A stretch of DNA of 64,000 nt from Rhizobium croatiense (GTDB lineage Bacteria; Pseudomonadota; Alphaproteobacteria; Rhizobiales; Rhizobiaceae). Within the stretch, counting starts at the first letter, position 1. Each line of letters begins with the position of its first letter. Below are positions 34,071-41,731 of the stretch, one piece after another. A program made the position numbers and the translations under genes. The stretch covers positions 93,340-157,339 of the forward strand of contig NZ_JAILYJ010000017.1 of assembly GCF_019793465.1 (NCBI RefSeq). The letters run 5' to 3'. The notes beneath the pieces were generated by a model. The model was not told the DNA's origin. It searched no databases and saw only the letters and a list, made by a program, of their open reading frames with translations.

Positions 34071-35645
34071 ATGAGCACTTTCGGGGCCTATTTCCGCCTT
34101 TGGCGCGTCGGCTGGGTGCTGGTGCGTGAGGGCGTCGTCTCGGCGCTTCCTTCCGAAGGCCTGCCGCCTTCGGTCGCGCTTGCCAAATCCTTCGTCACGA
34201 TTTTCGAGCGAAGCAAGGCGAAGCATCAGAAGCGCAGCGACCGATTGGCGCAGGCCGTCGAGCGGCTTGGTCCCTCCTATGTGAAGATCGGGCAGTTCCT
34301 GGCGACGCGGCCGGATGTCGTCGGCGTCGAATTCGCCAACGACCTGTCGCAGTTGCAGGACCGGATGGCCTTCTTTCCCTCGGCTGCCGCAAAGGCGAAT
34401 ATCGAAGGCTCGCTCGGGCGGCCGATCGGCGAACTCTATGCGAGCTTCGGCGAGCCGATCGCCGCCGCCTCGATCGCCCAGGTACACCCGGCCGAAGTCG
34501 AGACATCGCAGGGCCGCAAGAAGGTCGCCGTGAAGATCGTGCGACCCGGCGTGCGCCAGCGTTTTGCGCACGACATCGAGGCCATGTACCTCGTCGCCCA
34601 TATGCAGGAGCGTTTCATGCCGTCGAGCCGGCGGTTGCGGCCGGTCGAGGTGACGAAGACGCTCGAACAGACGACGAAGGTGGAGATGGATCTTCGCCTC
34701 GAGGCGGCAGCGCTTTCGGAGATCGCCGAAAACACCGATAGCGATCCCGGCTTCCGCGTACCGAAGGTCGACTGGGAGCGCACAGGCCGCGACGTGATCA
34801 CCATGGAGTGGATCGACGGCACGAGAATGTCTGACGTCGAGGGGCTGCGCGCGGCCGGCCACGATCTCAACCTGCTCGCCGACACGCTGATCCAGTCGTT
34901 CCTGCGCCATACGCTGCGCGACGGCTTCTTCCATGCCGACATGCATCCGGGCAATCTCTTCGTCGATGCCGGTGGCATGATCGTCGCCGTCGACATGGGC
35001 ATCGTCGGGCGGCTCGGCAAGAAGGAACGGCGGTTCCTCGCCGAAATCCTCTACGGCTTCATCACCCGCGATTACATTCGCGTCGCCGAGGTGCATTTCG
35101 AGGCGGGCTATGTGCCCGGCCACCACAATGTCGAGAGCTTTGCCCAGGCGATCCGGGCGATCGGCGAGCCGATCCACGGCCAGCCGGCCGAGACGATCTC
35201 GATGGGTAAGCTCTTGACGCTGCTTTTCGAAGTGACCGAACTGTTCGACATGGCGACCCGGCCGGAGCTGGTGATGCTGCAGAAGACCATGGTCGTGGTC
35301 GAAGGCGTGTCGCGCATGCTCAATCCGCGCTTCAACATGTGGAAGGCCTCCGAGCCCGTCGTCGGCGACTGGATCCATAACAATCTCGGGCCGAAGCGGA
35401 TCGCCACCGATATCAAGGACGGGCTGAAGGCGGCGGTCAAGCTTGCCGAAGCCGTGCCGGAAATTGCGGCGAAGACCGAAAAATTTCACCATCAGCTCCT
35501 GCATATGAGCGAACACGGGCTGCGTTTCGATGCTGAGACGGCGGATGCGATCGGCAAGGCCGAAGCGCGCCACAACCGCTCGGCCAGGATCGCTCTGTGG
35601 GTCATCGCATTGACGCTTCTCTATATTGCCTGGATGCTGAGCTGA
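34071..35645 (+). CDS. ubiB: Ubiquinone biosynthesis regulatory kinase-like protein UbiB
   Basis: 524-aa ABC1/ADCK-family atypical kinase fold. KxGQ motif as YVKIGQFLATRPD, an Ala-rich loop near AAASIAQVHPAEV, catalytic HADMHPGNLFVD and VDMGIVGRL (DFG-like DMG). One membrane helix at the extreme C terminus (IALWVIALTLLYIAWML). UbiB supports ubiquinone synthesis and lipid-head-group handling rather than hydroxylation itself. In many rhizobia coaBC follows directly; here foreign-looking genes intervene. Confidence 0.94.
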   Translation: MSTFGAYFRLWRVGWVLVREGVVSALPSEGLPPSVALAKSFVTIFERSKAKHQKRSDRLAQAVERLGPSYVKIGQFLATRPDVVGVEFANDLSQLQDRMAFFPSAAAKANIEGSLGRPIGELYASFGEPIAAASIAQVHPAEVETSQGRKKVAVKIVRPGVRQRFAHDIEAMYLVAHMQERFMPSSRRLRPVEVTKTLEQTTKVEMDLRLEAAALSEIAENTDSDPGFRVPKVDWERTGRDVITMEWIDGTRMSDVEGLRAAGHDLNLLADTLIQSFLRHTLRDGFFHADMHPGNLFVDAGGMIVAVDMGIVGRLGKKERRFLAEILYGFITRDYIRVAEVHFEAGYVPGHHNVESFAQAIRAIGEPIHGQPAETISMGKLLTLLFEVTELFDMATRPELVMLQKTMVVVEGVSRMLNPRFNMWKASEPVVGDWIHNNLGPKRIATDIKDGLKAAVKLAEAVPEIAAKTEKFHHQLLHMSEHGLRFDAETADAIGKAEARHNRSARIALWVIALTLLYIAWMLS

Positions 35646-35736
35646 CCGCCTCCCGATAAACATGCTGTGTTCGGCATTTAGGATATCCCATGTGGCGGAG
35701 GGCTCGCTTAGTCTCACCGTTTAGGAGATCTGGCAC

Positions 35737-37314
35737 ATGCAGCACGAACGCCCCGGCATCGAACTTTCCGGACGACCGCTTGGTTTTGCCGAGATGGTGA
35801 CCATCGGTGCGGGCAAGGCGACGATTTCTGCTTCGCCGACTGGCATGGCCCGCATCGCCATCGCCCGCGAGATCGTCGAGGATGCGATTGCCTCAGGCAT
35901 GCCCGTCTACGGCTCGACAACAGGTGTCGGAGCCATGAAGGATGTGGAGTGGTCGGCCGACGAACTCGACACCTTCAATCTCGGCTTGGTGCGCGCCCAT
36001 CATTTCGGCACCGGCACGCCGTTTTCCTGCAACGTCGTGCGCAATGCCATGGCGATCCGCGTCAATACTGCGCTGACCGGTCAGGTCGGCTGCACGCCGG
36101 AGCTGATCCAGGCCTATATCACGATGCTGGAAGCCGATCTCATCCCGGTCGTGCGCCGCACCGGCTCGATCGGCTGCGCCGATATCGGCCTGATGGGGCA
36201 GATCGGCGCGGTGCTGACCGGCGTCGGCGAAGCGGTCTACCGCGGCAGCCGGATGCAGGCGGCCGACGCCTTTCGGGCGGCGGGACTGCAACCGGTGCGG
36301 ATGGCGCCGCGCGACAGTCTCGCCTCGCTCAGCGTCAATGCGGTCAGCTTTGCCGCGGCGGCGGAAACGACGCGCAATGCAGCGGCCTCGATCCGCGTCC
36401 TGTTGGCGACGGGGATGATGGCGGCCGGCGCGCTCGGCGCCTCCCGCGACCCGTGGAAGGCCGTCCGCCATGTCGGCACGGCGCGCGAGGCGCTGATCGG
36501 CGCCTGGCTCTGCAATGCGTCGGAGGACTGGAACTGGCCGGTCGCGACGCATGTGCAGGATCCCCTTAGCCTGCGCATGATCGCCCAGGTGTTCGGCGCC
36601 GTCATCGAAAACCTGCTGTCAACAGGCCACAAGATCCTTGCCGCCACCGGCCGCTCGGACGACAATCCCGTGGTGGTGGAAGGCAGGGTGATGACCTCGG
36701 GCGGATCGCTGCCGCTCGATGTGACGATCCTGCTCGAATCGGCGGCGCTGTGCATGGCGCATGCCGCGCGCAACGCCTTCAACCGCTGCGTCATTCTCGG
36801 CAATGGCCAGCGGCGCGACCTGCCGGTCAATCTCGTGCCGCCCGGTCGGATCGCCACCGGCTTCGGGCCGATCATCAAGCTTGCCGGCGAGATCTTCTCG
36901 CGCGTCTTGTCGATGTCCGGCCCCGTTTCGGCGCAGTCGCTGGTCGTTGCAGCCGGCCTGGAGGACGAGGCGGCCTTCCTGCCGCTGGTCATCGAGCGCT
37001 TCGAGCGGCAGATGCAGGCGCTGAAGCGGCTTGCGGCGCTCGAGGCGCTGCTCTCGGCCCAGGCAATCGACATTCTCGGAGACGAACCGAAGGGCGTCGC
37101 CGGCATGCTTTATCAGGTCGTGCGCAAACACGCGGCCTTTTATACCGTCGACCGGCCGCTTTCGGCCGAGGTGGAGGCGATCGAGGAAGAGCTCGGATCG
37201 GACGACTTTCTGACAAAACTGACCGAACAGGTGCCGATCGCCTCGTTCGACGATTTCTTCGCACTCGGCTCGCCGGAGCCCATCGAGGAGCGGCTGGCGA
37301 GCCGAACAGGATGA
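35737..37314 (+). CDS. Ammonia-lyase-fold enzyme without MIO triad; probable ergothionase
   Basis: 525-aa member of the histidine/phenylalanine ammonia-lyase superfamily. Fold markers: VYGSTTGVG (residues 57-65, catalytic Tyr), DDNPVV and HVQDPLSLR. But where HutH has GSVGASGDLAPLA, this protein has GSIGCADIGLMGQ: Cys147-Ala148-Asp149 replace the Ala-Ser-Gly that makes the MIO cofactor. Ergothionase, which eliminates trimethylamine from ergothioneine to give thiourocanate, is a known HutH relative, and the four enzymes expected after it follow here. Reaction inferred from this context. First gene of a plus-strand cluster, 92 bases after ubiB. Confidence 0.72.
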   Translation: MQHERPGIELSGRPLGFAEMVTIGAGKATISASPTGMARIAIAREIVEDAIASGMPVYGSTTGVGAMKDVEWSADELDTFNLGLVRAHHFGTGTPFSCNVVRNAMAIRVNTALTGQVGCTPELIQAYITMLEADLIPVVRRTGSIGCADIGLMGQIGAVLTGVGEAVYRGSRMQAADAFRAAGLQPVRMAPRDSLASLSVNAVSFAAAAETTRNAAASIRVLLATGMMAAGALGASRDPWKAVRHVGTAREALIGAWLCNASEDWNWPVATHVQDPLSLRMIAQVFGAVIENLLSTGHKILAATGRSDDNPVVVEGRVMTSGGSLPLDVTILLESAALCMAHAARNAFNRCVILGNGQRRDLPVNLVPPGRIATGFGPIIKLAGEIFSRVLSMSGPVSAQSLVVAAGLEDEAAFLPLVIERFERQMQALKRLAALEALLSAQAIDILGDEPKGVAGMLYQVVRKHAAFYTVDRPLSAEVEAIEEELGSDDFLTKLTEQVPIASFDDFFALGSPEPIEERLASRTG

Positions 37315-37427
37315 TGCCAGGCCAAGGACTGAAAATCTGGAACCTGTTCTACATTAGATCGACGTCACGCTTTTGGCATCACGCTCCAGCCGGCAACGGT
37401 CTGACTTCAGCCCAGGGAGGAAGCGAC

Positions 37428-38807
37428 ATGGACTTCGATCTCGTTCTGCAGGGCACGGTGGTGCTGCCGGACCGCATCCTCGAAGAGGGCTATGTCGCCG
37501 CCCGCGACGGCAAGATCGCCGAGGTCGGCCTCGGCGTCCCGCCTGCGGCGCGTGAACGGCATCTGCTCGGCAAAGCACTGATCCTGCCCGGCGCCATCGA
37601 CGCCCAGGTGCACTCGCTTTCCCAGAAAGATCAGGAGGATTTCATCTGGTCGACGCGGTCGGCGGCGGCCGGCGGCGTCACGACGATCGTCGACATGCCC
37701 TATGACGAGGGCGATCTCGTCTGCTCGGCGGCGGCGGTCAAACGCAAGATCGACCATGCCGGGCAGCAGGCGCGCGTCGACTTCGCGCTTTACGGCACAG
37801 TCGACCCGGAAGAAGGCCCGGCACGGATCGGCGAGATGGTCGAGGCCGGCGTCGCCGCCTTCAAATTCTCGACCTTCGGCACCGACCCCAAGCGCTTTCC
37901 GCGCATTCCGCCGGCCCTGCTCGACGCCTGCTTCGCGGCGATCGCGCCGACGGGACTGACGGCAGGCGTGCACAATGAGGATGACGAGGCGGTGCGCAGC
38001 TATATCGAGCAGGTGAAGGCGCGCGGCATCACCGACTGGCGGGCGCACGGCCTGTCGCGGCCACCAATCACCGAACTCCTGGCGATGCACACGATCTTCG
38101 AAACGGGTGCCGCCACCGGCTGCCCGGCGCATGTGGTGCACTGCTCGCTCGGGCGCGGCTACGATATCGCCCGCGCCTATCGGCGTGACGGTTTTGCGGC
38201 GACCGTCGAATGCTGCATCCATTATCTGACGCTCGACGAAGAGAACGACGTCAAGCGCCTCGGCGGCAAGGCGAAGATCAATCCGCCGCTGCGGCCGCGC
38301 GCCGAGGTGGAGAAGCTCTGGCGCAAGGTGGCCGACGGTGATGTCTGGCTGGTTTCGACCGATCACGTCAGCTGGTCGGAGAACCGCAAGACCAATCCCG
38401 ACATGCTCGCCAACGCATCCGGCGTGCCGGGCCTCGAGGTCATGGTACCGCTTTTCGTCAAAGGCGCCATCGAGCGCGGCATTCCGCTGACTTGGGCGGC
38501 CAGGCTGATGGCGGAGAATCCGGCGAAGCATTTCCGGCTCGACCATATCAAGGGGGCGCTGATGCCGGGCAAAGATGCCGATATCGCCGTGCTGGAACCG
38601 CGGGACAGCGTCTATGATGCGTCGGCAAGCGGCAACAATGTCGTCGGCTGGAGCCCCTATAACGGCATTGCCCTTCCCTGGACGGTGGCGGCCACCTACC
38701 TGCGCGGCGAAAAGATCGCCGAGGGCGGCAAGGTGCTGGCCAAGCCCGGCACCGGCCGGTTCGTCCGGCCGCCGCCGCGCCACGTCATTCCCGGAGCCGG
38801 TGCATGA
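37428..38807 (+). CDS. Hydantoinase/dihydropyrimidinase-like amidohydrolase
   Basis: 459 aa, cyclic amidase of the amidohydrolase superfamily. Start 37428 has GGGAGG upstream. PGAIDAQVHSLS near residue 56 is the metal motif, with Gln60 in place of the usual first His (HxH becomes QxH). The probable carbamylated Lys lies in AFKFSTFG, and GVHNEDDE, VHCSLGRG and VSTDHVSW supply further ligands. In the proposed pathway it opens hydantoin-5-propionate to N-carbamoylglutamate. Overlaps the next gene by four bases. Dihydroorotase- or allantoinase-like labels are alternatives by homology alone. Confidence 0.72.
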   Translation: MDFDLVLQGTVVLPDRILEEGYVAARDGKIAEVGLGVPPAARERHLLGKALILPGAIDAQVHSLSQKDQEDFIWSTRSAAAGGVTTIVDMPYDEGDLVCSAAAVKRKIDHAGQQARVDFALYGTVDPEEGPARIGEMVEAGVAAFKFSTFGTDPKRFPRIPPALLDACFAAIAPTGLTAGVHNEDDEAVRSYIEQVKARGITDWRAHGLSRPPITELLAMHTIFETGAATGCPAHVVHCSLGRGYDIARAYRRDGFAATVECCIHYLTLDEENDVKRLGGKAKINPPLRPRAEVEKLWRKVADGDVWLVSTDHVSWSENRKTNPDMLANASGVPGLEVMVPLFVKGAIERGIPLTWAARLMAENPAKHFRLDHIKGALMPGKDADIAVLEPRDSVYDASASGNNVVGWSPYNGIALPWTVAATYLRGEKIAEGGKVLAKPGTGRFVRPPPRHVIPGAGA

Positions 38808-40084
38808 GTAGCAATCTTCCCGTCAATGCCAACAGGATCGCTGAGGATATCGAGGCGCTGGCCGCGATCACCGAGCCGGGGCATCCCTGGACGCGGCGGG
38901 CCTTCTCGCCGCTCTTTCACGAAGGCCGGACCTATCTTGAAGCGCGGATGAAAGCGGCCGGACTCGAAACGCGGATCGACGCGGCCGGCAATCTGATCGG
39001 CCGGCGCACCGGCCGCAAACCGTGGCTCGGCACGATCATGCTCGGTTCGCATTCCGACACGGTGCCGGACGGCGGCCGCTTCGATGGCATTGCCGGCGTG
39101 ATCGCGGCGCTTGAAGTGGCGCGGGCGCTCGGCGACCAGACCATCGAGCTCGACCACGATCTGGAGATCGTCGATTTCCTCGCCGAAGAAGTCAGCATCT
39201 TCGGCGTCTCCTGCATCGGCAGCCGCGCCATGACCGGGCAACTGCCGGAGTCCTGGCTTTCGCGCGTCAGCGGCGATCTCGATCTTGCCGGGGGCATTGC
39301 CCAGGTGGGCGGCGAGCCTGGAGTCCTGGCGCAGCAGAAGAGGCCTGACATAGCCGGCTTTCTCGAGCTGCATATCGAGCAGGGTCCGGTGCTCGAAGCC
39401 GAACGGGAGGATATCGGGATCGTCACCGCCATCGCCGGTATTACCCGCGTCGAAATTGCCGTCGAGGGGCGAGCCGACCATGCCGGCACGACGCCGATGG
39501 ACCGGCGGGCGGATGCGCTGGTGGCGGCATCGCAGCTGGTGCTCGACATCCGCAACGCCGCCGCCGAACTTGCCCGAACGCCGGGGCATTTTGCGGCGAC
39601 GGTCGGCGAATTCAGGATCGAGCCGAATGCCGCCAATGTCGTGCCGTCGAAGGTCGTGCTGCTGATCGACGGGCGCGCGGAAATCCGCGCCGACATGGAG
39701 GCCTTCTGCCGCTGGCTCGACGGCCATGTCGAAAAGCTGGCGACCGCCTATGGCGTGAGGATCGAGGCGCCGAACCGAGTATCCGACAATCTGCCGACGC
39801 CGGGCGATGCCGGGCTGCTTTCGACGCTCGAGGCCGCCTGCGAGCGCGTCGGCGCGAAACATCGGCGCATGGCCTCGGGCGCCGGACACGACACGGCCTG
39901 GATCGCCAAGCTGGCGCCGGCGGCCATGATCTTCGTGCCCTGCCGGGCAGGCCGCAGCCACTGCCCCGACGAATGGGCCGACAATGACGACATCGCGCTC
40001 GGCGCCGCCGTGCTGTTCGAGGCGGTGCGTGAGATGGACACGGATTCGAAGCGGGAGAAGGCCAATGGGACGCATACTGGTTGA
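38804..40084 (+). CDS. M20-family N-carbamoyl amino acid amidohydrolase (carbamoylase)
   Basis: 426 aa of the hydantoinase/carbamoylase (HyuC, beta-ureidopropionase, allantoate amidohydrolase) group. Zinc motifs: LGSHSDTVPDGGRFDG, DFLAEEVSIFG, LELHIEQGPVLE; the dimer-lid segment ADHAGTTPMDRR; late GAGHDTAWIAK and SHCPDEW. Expected last step: N-carbamoylglutamate to glutamate, CO2 and ammonia. Coupled to both neighbours (ATGA upstream; 20-base overlap with the following gene), which argues that hydantoinase and carbamoylase act in sequence. Confidence 0.8.
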   Translation: MSSNLPVNANRIAEDIEALAAITEPGHPWTRRAFSPLFHEGRTYLEARMKAAGLETRIDAAGNLIGRRTGRKPWLGTIMLGSHSDTVPDGGRFDGIAGVIAALEVARALGDQTIELDHDLEIVDFLAEEVSIFGVSCIGSRAMTGQLPESWLSRVSGDLDLAGGIAQVGGEPGVLAQQKRPDIAGFLELHIEQGPVLEAEREDIGIVTAIAGITRVEIAVEGRADHAGTTPMDRRADALVAASQLVLDIRNAAAELARTPGHFAATVGEFRIEPNAANVVPSKVVLLIDGRAEIRADMEAFCRWLDGHVEKLATAYGVRIEAPNRVSDNLPTPGDAGLLSTLEAACERVGAKHRRMASGAGHDTAWIAKLAPAAMIFVPCRAGRSHCPDEWADNDDIALGAAVLFEAVREMDTDSKREKANGTHTG

Positions 40085-41162
40085 GAAGGACGTCGAAGCC
40101 GCCGTCAAGGGCGGCTCCGTCTATGCCGCCGGCGGCGGCGGCTGGGCCGATCATGGGCGGATGCTCGGGCTTGCGGCCGTCAATGTCGGCAAACCGGAGC
40201 TGGTCTCGATCGACGAACTGCGGGACGAGGACTGGATCGCGACGGCTGCTGCCATCGGCGCGCCGGCCTCCACCACGCCCTGGGAAATGCAGGGCATCGA
40301 TTATGTCAAGGCCGTGCAGCTCCTGCAGGAGGCGCTGGGCGAAAAGCTTTCCGGGCTGATCATCGGCCAGAACGGCAAATCCTCGACGCTGAACGGCTGG
40401 CTGCCCTCGGCGATCCTCGGCACCAAGGTGGTCGACGCCGTCGGCGATATCCGCGCCCATCCCACAGGCGACATGGGCTCGATCGGCATGGCGGCCTCCC
40501 CCGAGCAGATGATCCAGACGGCGGTCGGCGGCAATCGGGCCGAGAACAGGTATATCGAGTTGGTGGTGAAGGGGGCGACGGCGAAGATCTCGCCGGTGCT
40601 GCGCGCCGCCGCCGATCAATCCGGCGGCTTCATCGCCAGTTGCCGCAATCCGCTGAGGGCGTCCTATGTCCGCAGCCATGCCGCACTCGGCGGCATCTCG
40701 ATGGCGCTTGCGCTCGGAGAGGCGATCATCGCGGCGGAGAAACGCGGCGGGTCCGATGTCATCGACGCGATCTGCAAGACGACGGGCGGGCATATCCTCG
40801 CCGAAGGCGTCATCTCTCGAAAAGATGTCGTCTACACGAGGGAAGCCTTCGACATCGGCACGGTCATCGTCGGTTCGGGGGCAAAATCGGTGACGCTGCA
40901 TGTGATGAACGAATATATGGCGGTGGATGATGCCGATGGCGGCCGGCTTGCCACCTTCCCCGCCGTGATCACCACGCTGTCGCCCGAGGGTGAGCCGCTC
41001 AGCGTCGGCCAGCTTAGGGAAGGCATGCAGGTCTTCATCCTGCATGTGCCGAAGGATATCATCCCGCTGTCGGCAAGCGTGCTCGATCCCACCGTCTATC
41101 CCGTCGTCGAAAAGGCGATGGGGATCGAGATCGCCCGCTATGCATTGGAAACGAAGGCCTGA
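40065..41162 (+). CDS. DUF917 / S-methyl-thiohydantoin desulfurase family protein
   Basis: 365 aa. The N-terminal SVYAAGGGGWADHGRM and later HPTGDMGSIGMAASPEQM identify the DUF917 family, now linked to thiohydantoin desulfurisation. In the reported ergothioneine route such an enzyme removes sulfur (as sulfide) from the thiohydantoin, joining the histidine-like first half to the uracil-like second half. No transmembrane or signal sequence. Start ATG 40065, with GGGAGAAG upstream, lies inside the carbamoylase gene. The family also includes hydantoin-utilisation proteins of unknown role, so the reaction is inferred. Confidence 0.75.
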   Translation: MGRILVEKDVEAAVKGGSVYAAGGGGWADHGRMLGLAAVNVGKPELVSIDELRDEDWIATAAAIGAPASTTPWEMQGIDYVKAVQLLQEALGEKLSGLIIGQNGKSSTLNGWLPSAILGTKVVDAVGDIRAHPTGDMGSIGMAASPEQMIQTAVGGNRAENRYIELVVKGATAKISPVLRAAADQSGGFIASCRNPLRASYVRSHAALGGISMALALGEAIIAAEKRGGSDVIDAICKTTGGHILAEGVISRKDVVYTREAFDIGTVIVGSGAKSVTLHVMNEYMAVDDADGGRLATFPAVITTLSPEGEPLSVGQLREGMQVFILHVPKDIIPLSASVLDPTVYPVVEKAMGIEIARYALETKA

Positions 41163-41165
41163 GCC

Positions 41166-41495
41166 ATGACGCGCGATCTCGGCCTCGAAGAACTGCTGCG
41201 CGAGGAACTTGGCGACCGGCGGGGGCTTACCGAAAAATCCATGTTCGGCGGCCGGGCCTTCCTGCTGGACGGCAATCTGCTTTGCGGTGCGCGCAATGAC
41301 GGCATGCTGATCCGCCTCGGCAAAGGCAATGACGGTTGGGCGCTGGCACTGCCCGGCGTGATTCAGATGCTCTCCGGCGAACGGGTGATGCAGGGCTGGG
41401 TGCGGGCGACGGCCGAGGTTTACGGCGACGATGTGCTGAGACGGCGTTTGCTCGATGGCGCCCTCGCCTATGTGGAATCGCTGCCGGGTAAATAA
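41166..41495 (+). CDS. TfoX/Sxy N-terminal-domain protein
   Basis: 109 aa with the TfoX_N pattern: LTEKSMFGGRAFLLDGNLLC near residues 21-40 and the late VMQGWVRATAEVY. Single-domain TfoX-like proteins are widespread and of unknown function; competence is not implied. It begins three bases after the DUF917 stop, so it is cotranscribed with the catabolic genes, yet no step of the pathway needs it. It could be a regulator or simply a passenger. Confidence 0.75.
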   Translation: MTRDLGLEELLREELGDRRGLTEKSMFGGRAFLLDGNLLCGARNDGMLIRLGKGNDGWALALPGVIQMLSGERVMQGWVRATAEVYGDDVLRRRLLDGALAYVESLPGK

Positions 41496-41507
41496 CGACT
41501 GAGCTTT

Positions 41508-41703
41508 CCCCTTCTCCCCGGCGGGGAGAAGATGTCCGAAGGACAGATGAGGGGGCGAGCGGCAGGGCCGCGAGTGCCTTGAGCGCAAGCGAAGGGCAAT
41601 GAATGCTGTGCGTGCCGCCCCCTCATCCGACCCTTCGGGCCACCGACCGGGGTCGAGCCACAGGTCTCGACCCGACCTTCGGACCCCCGCAGGGGAGAAG
41701 GGA
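41508..41703. repeat. Family B repeat, degraded second copy
   Basis: CCTTCTCCCC/GGGGAGAAG hairpin at 41510-41532, AGATGAGGGGGCG at 41547-41559, then CCCCCTCATCCGACCCTTCG from 41618 and GCAGGGGAGAAGGG near 41692-41703. Both ends match the 208-base element at 19845-20052, but the centre differs and the right half holds an extra GGGTCGAGCC/GGTCTCGACCC palindrome. It splits the catabolic cluster between the TfoX-like and urocanase-like genes. Confidence 0.7.
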
Positions 41704-41731
41704 AAAATAGCGACCAAGCGAGGAAACCACC

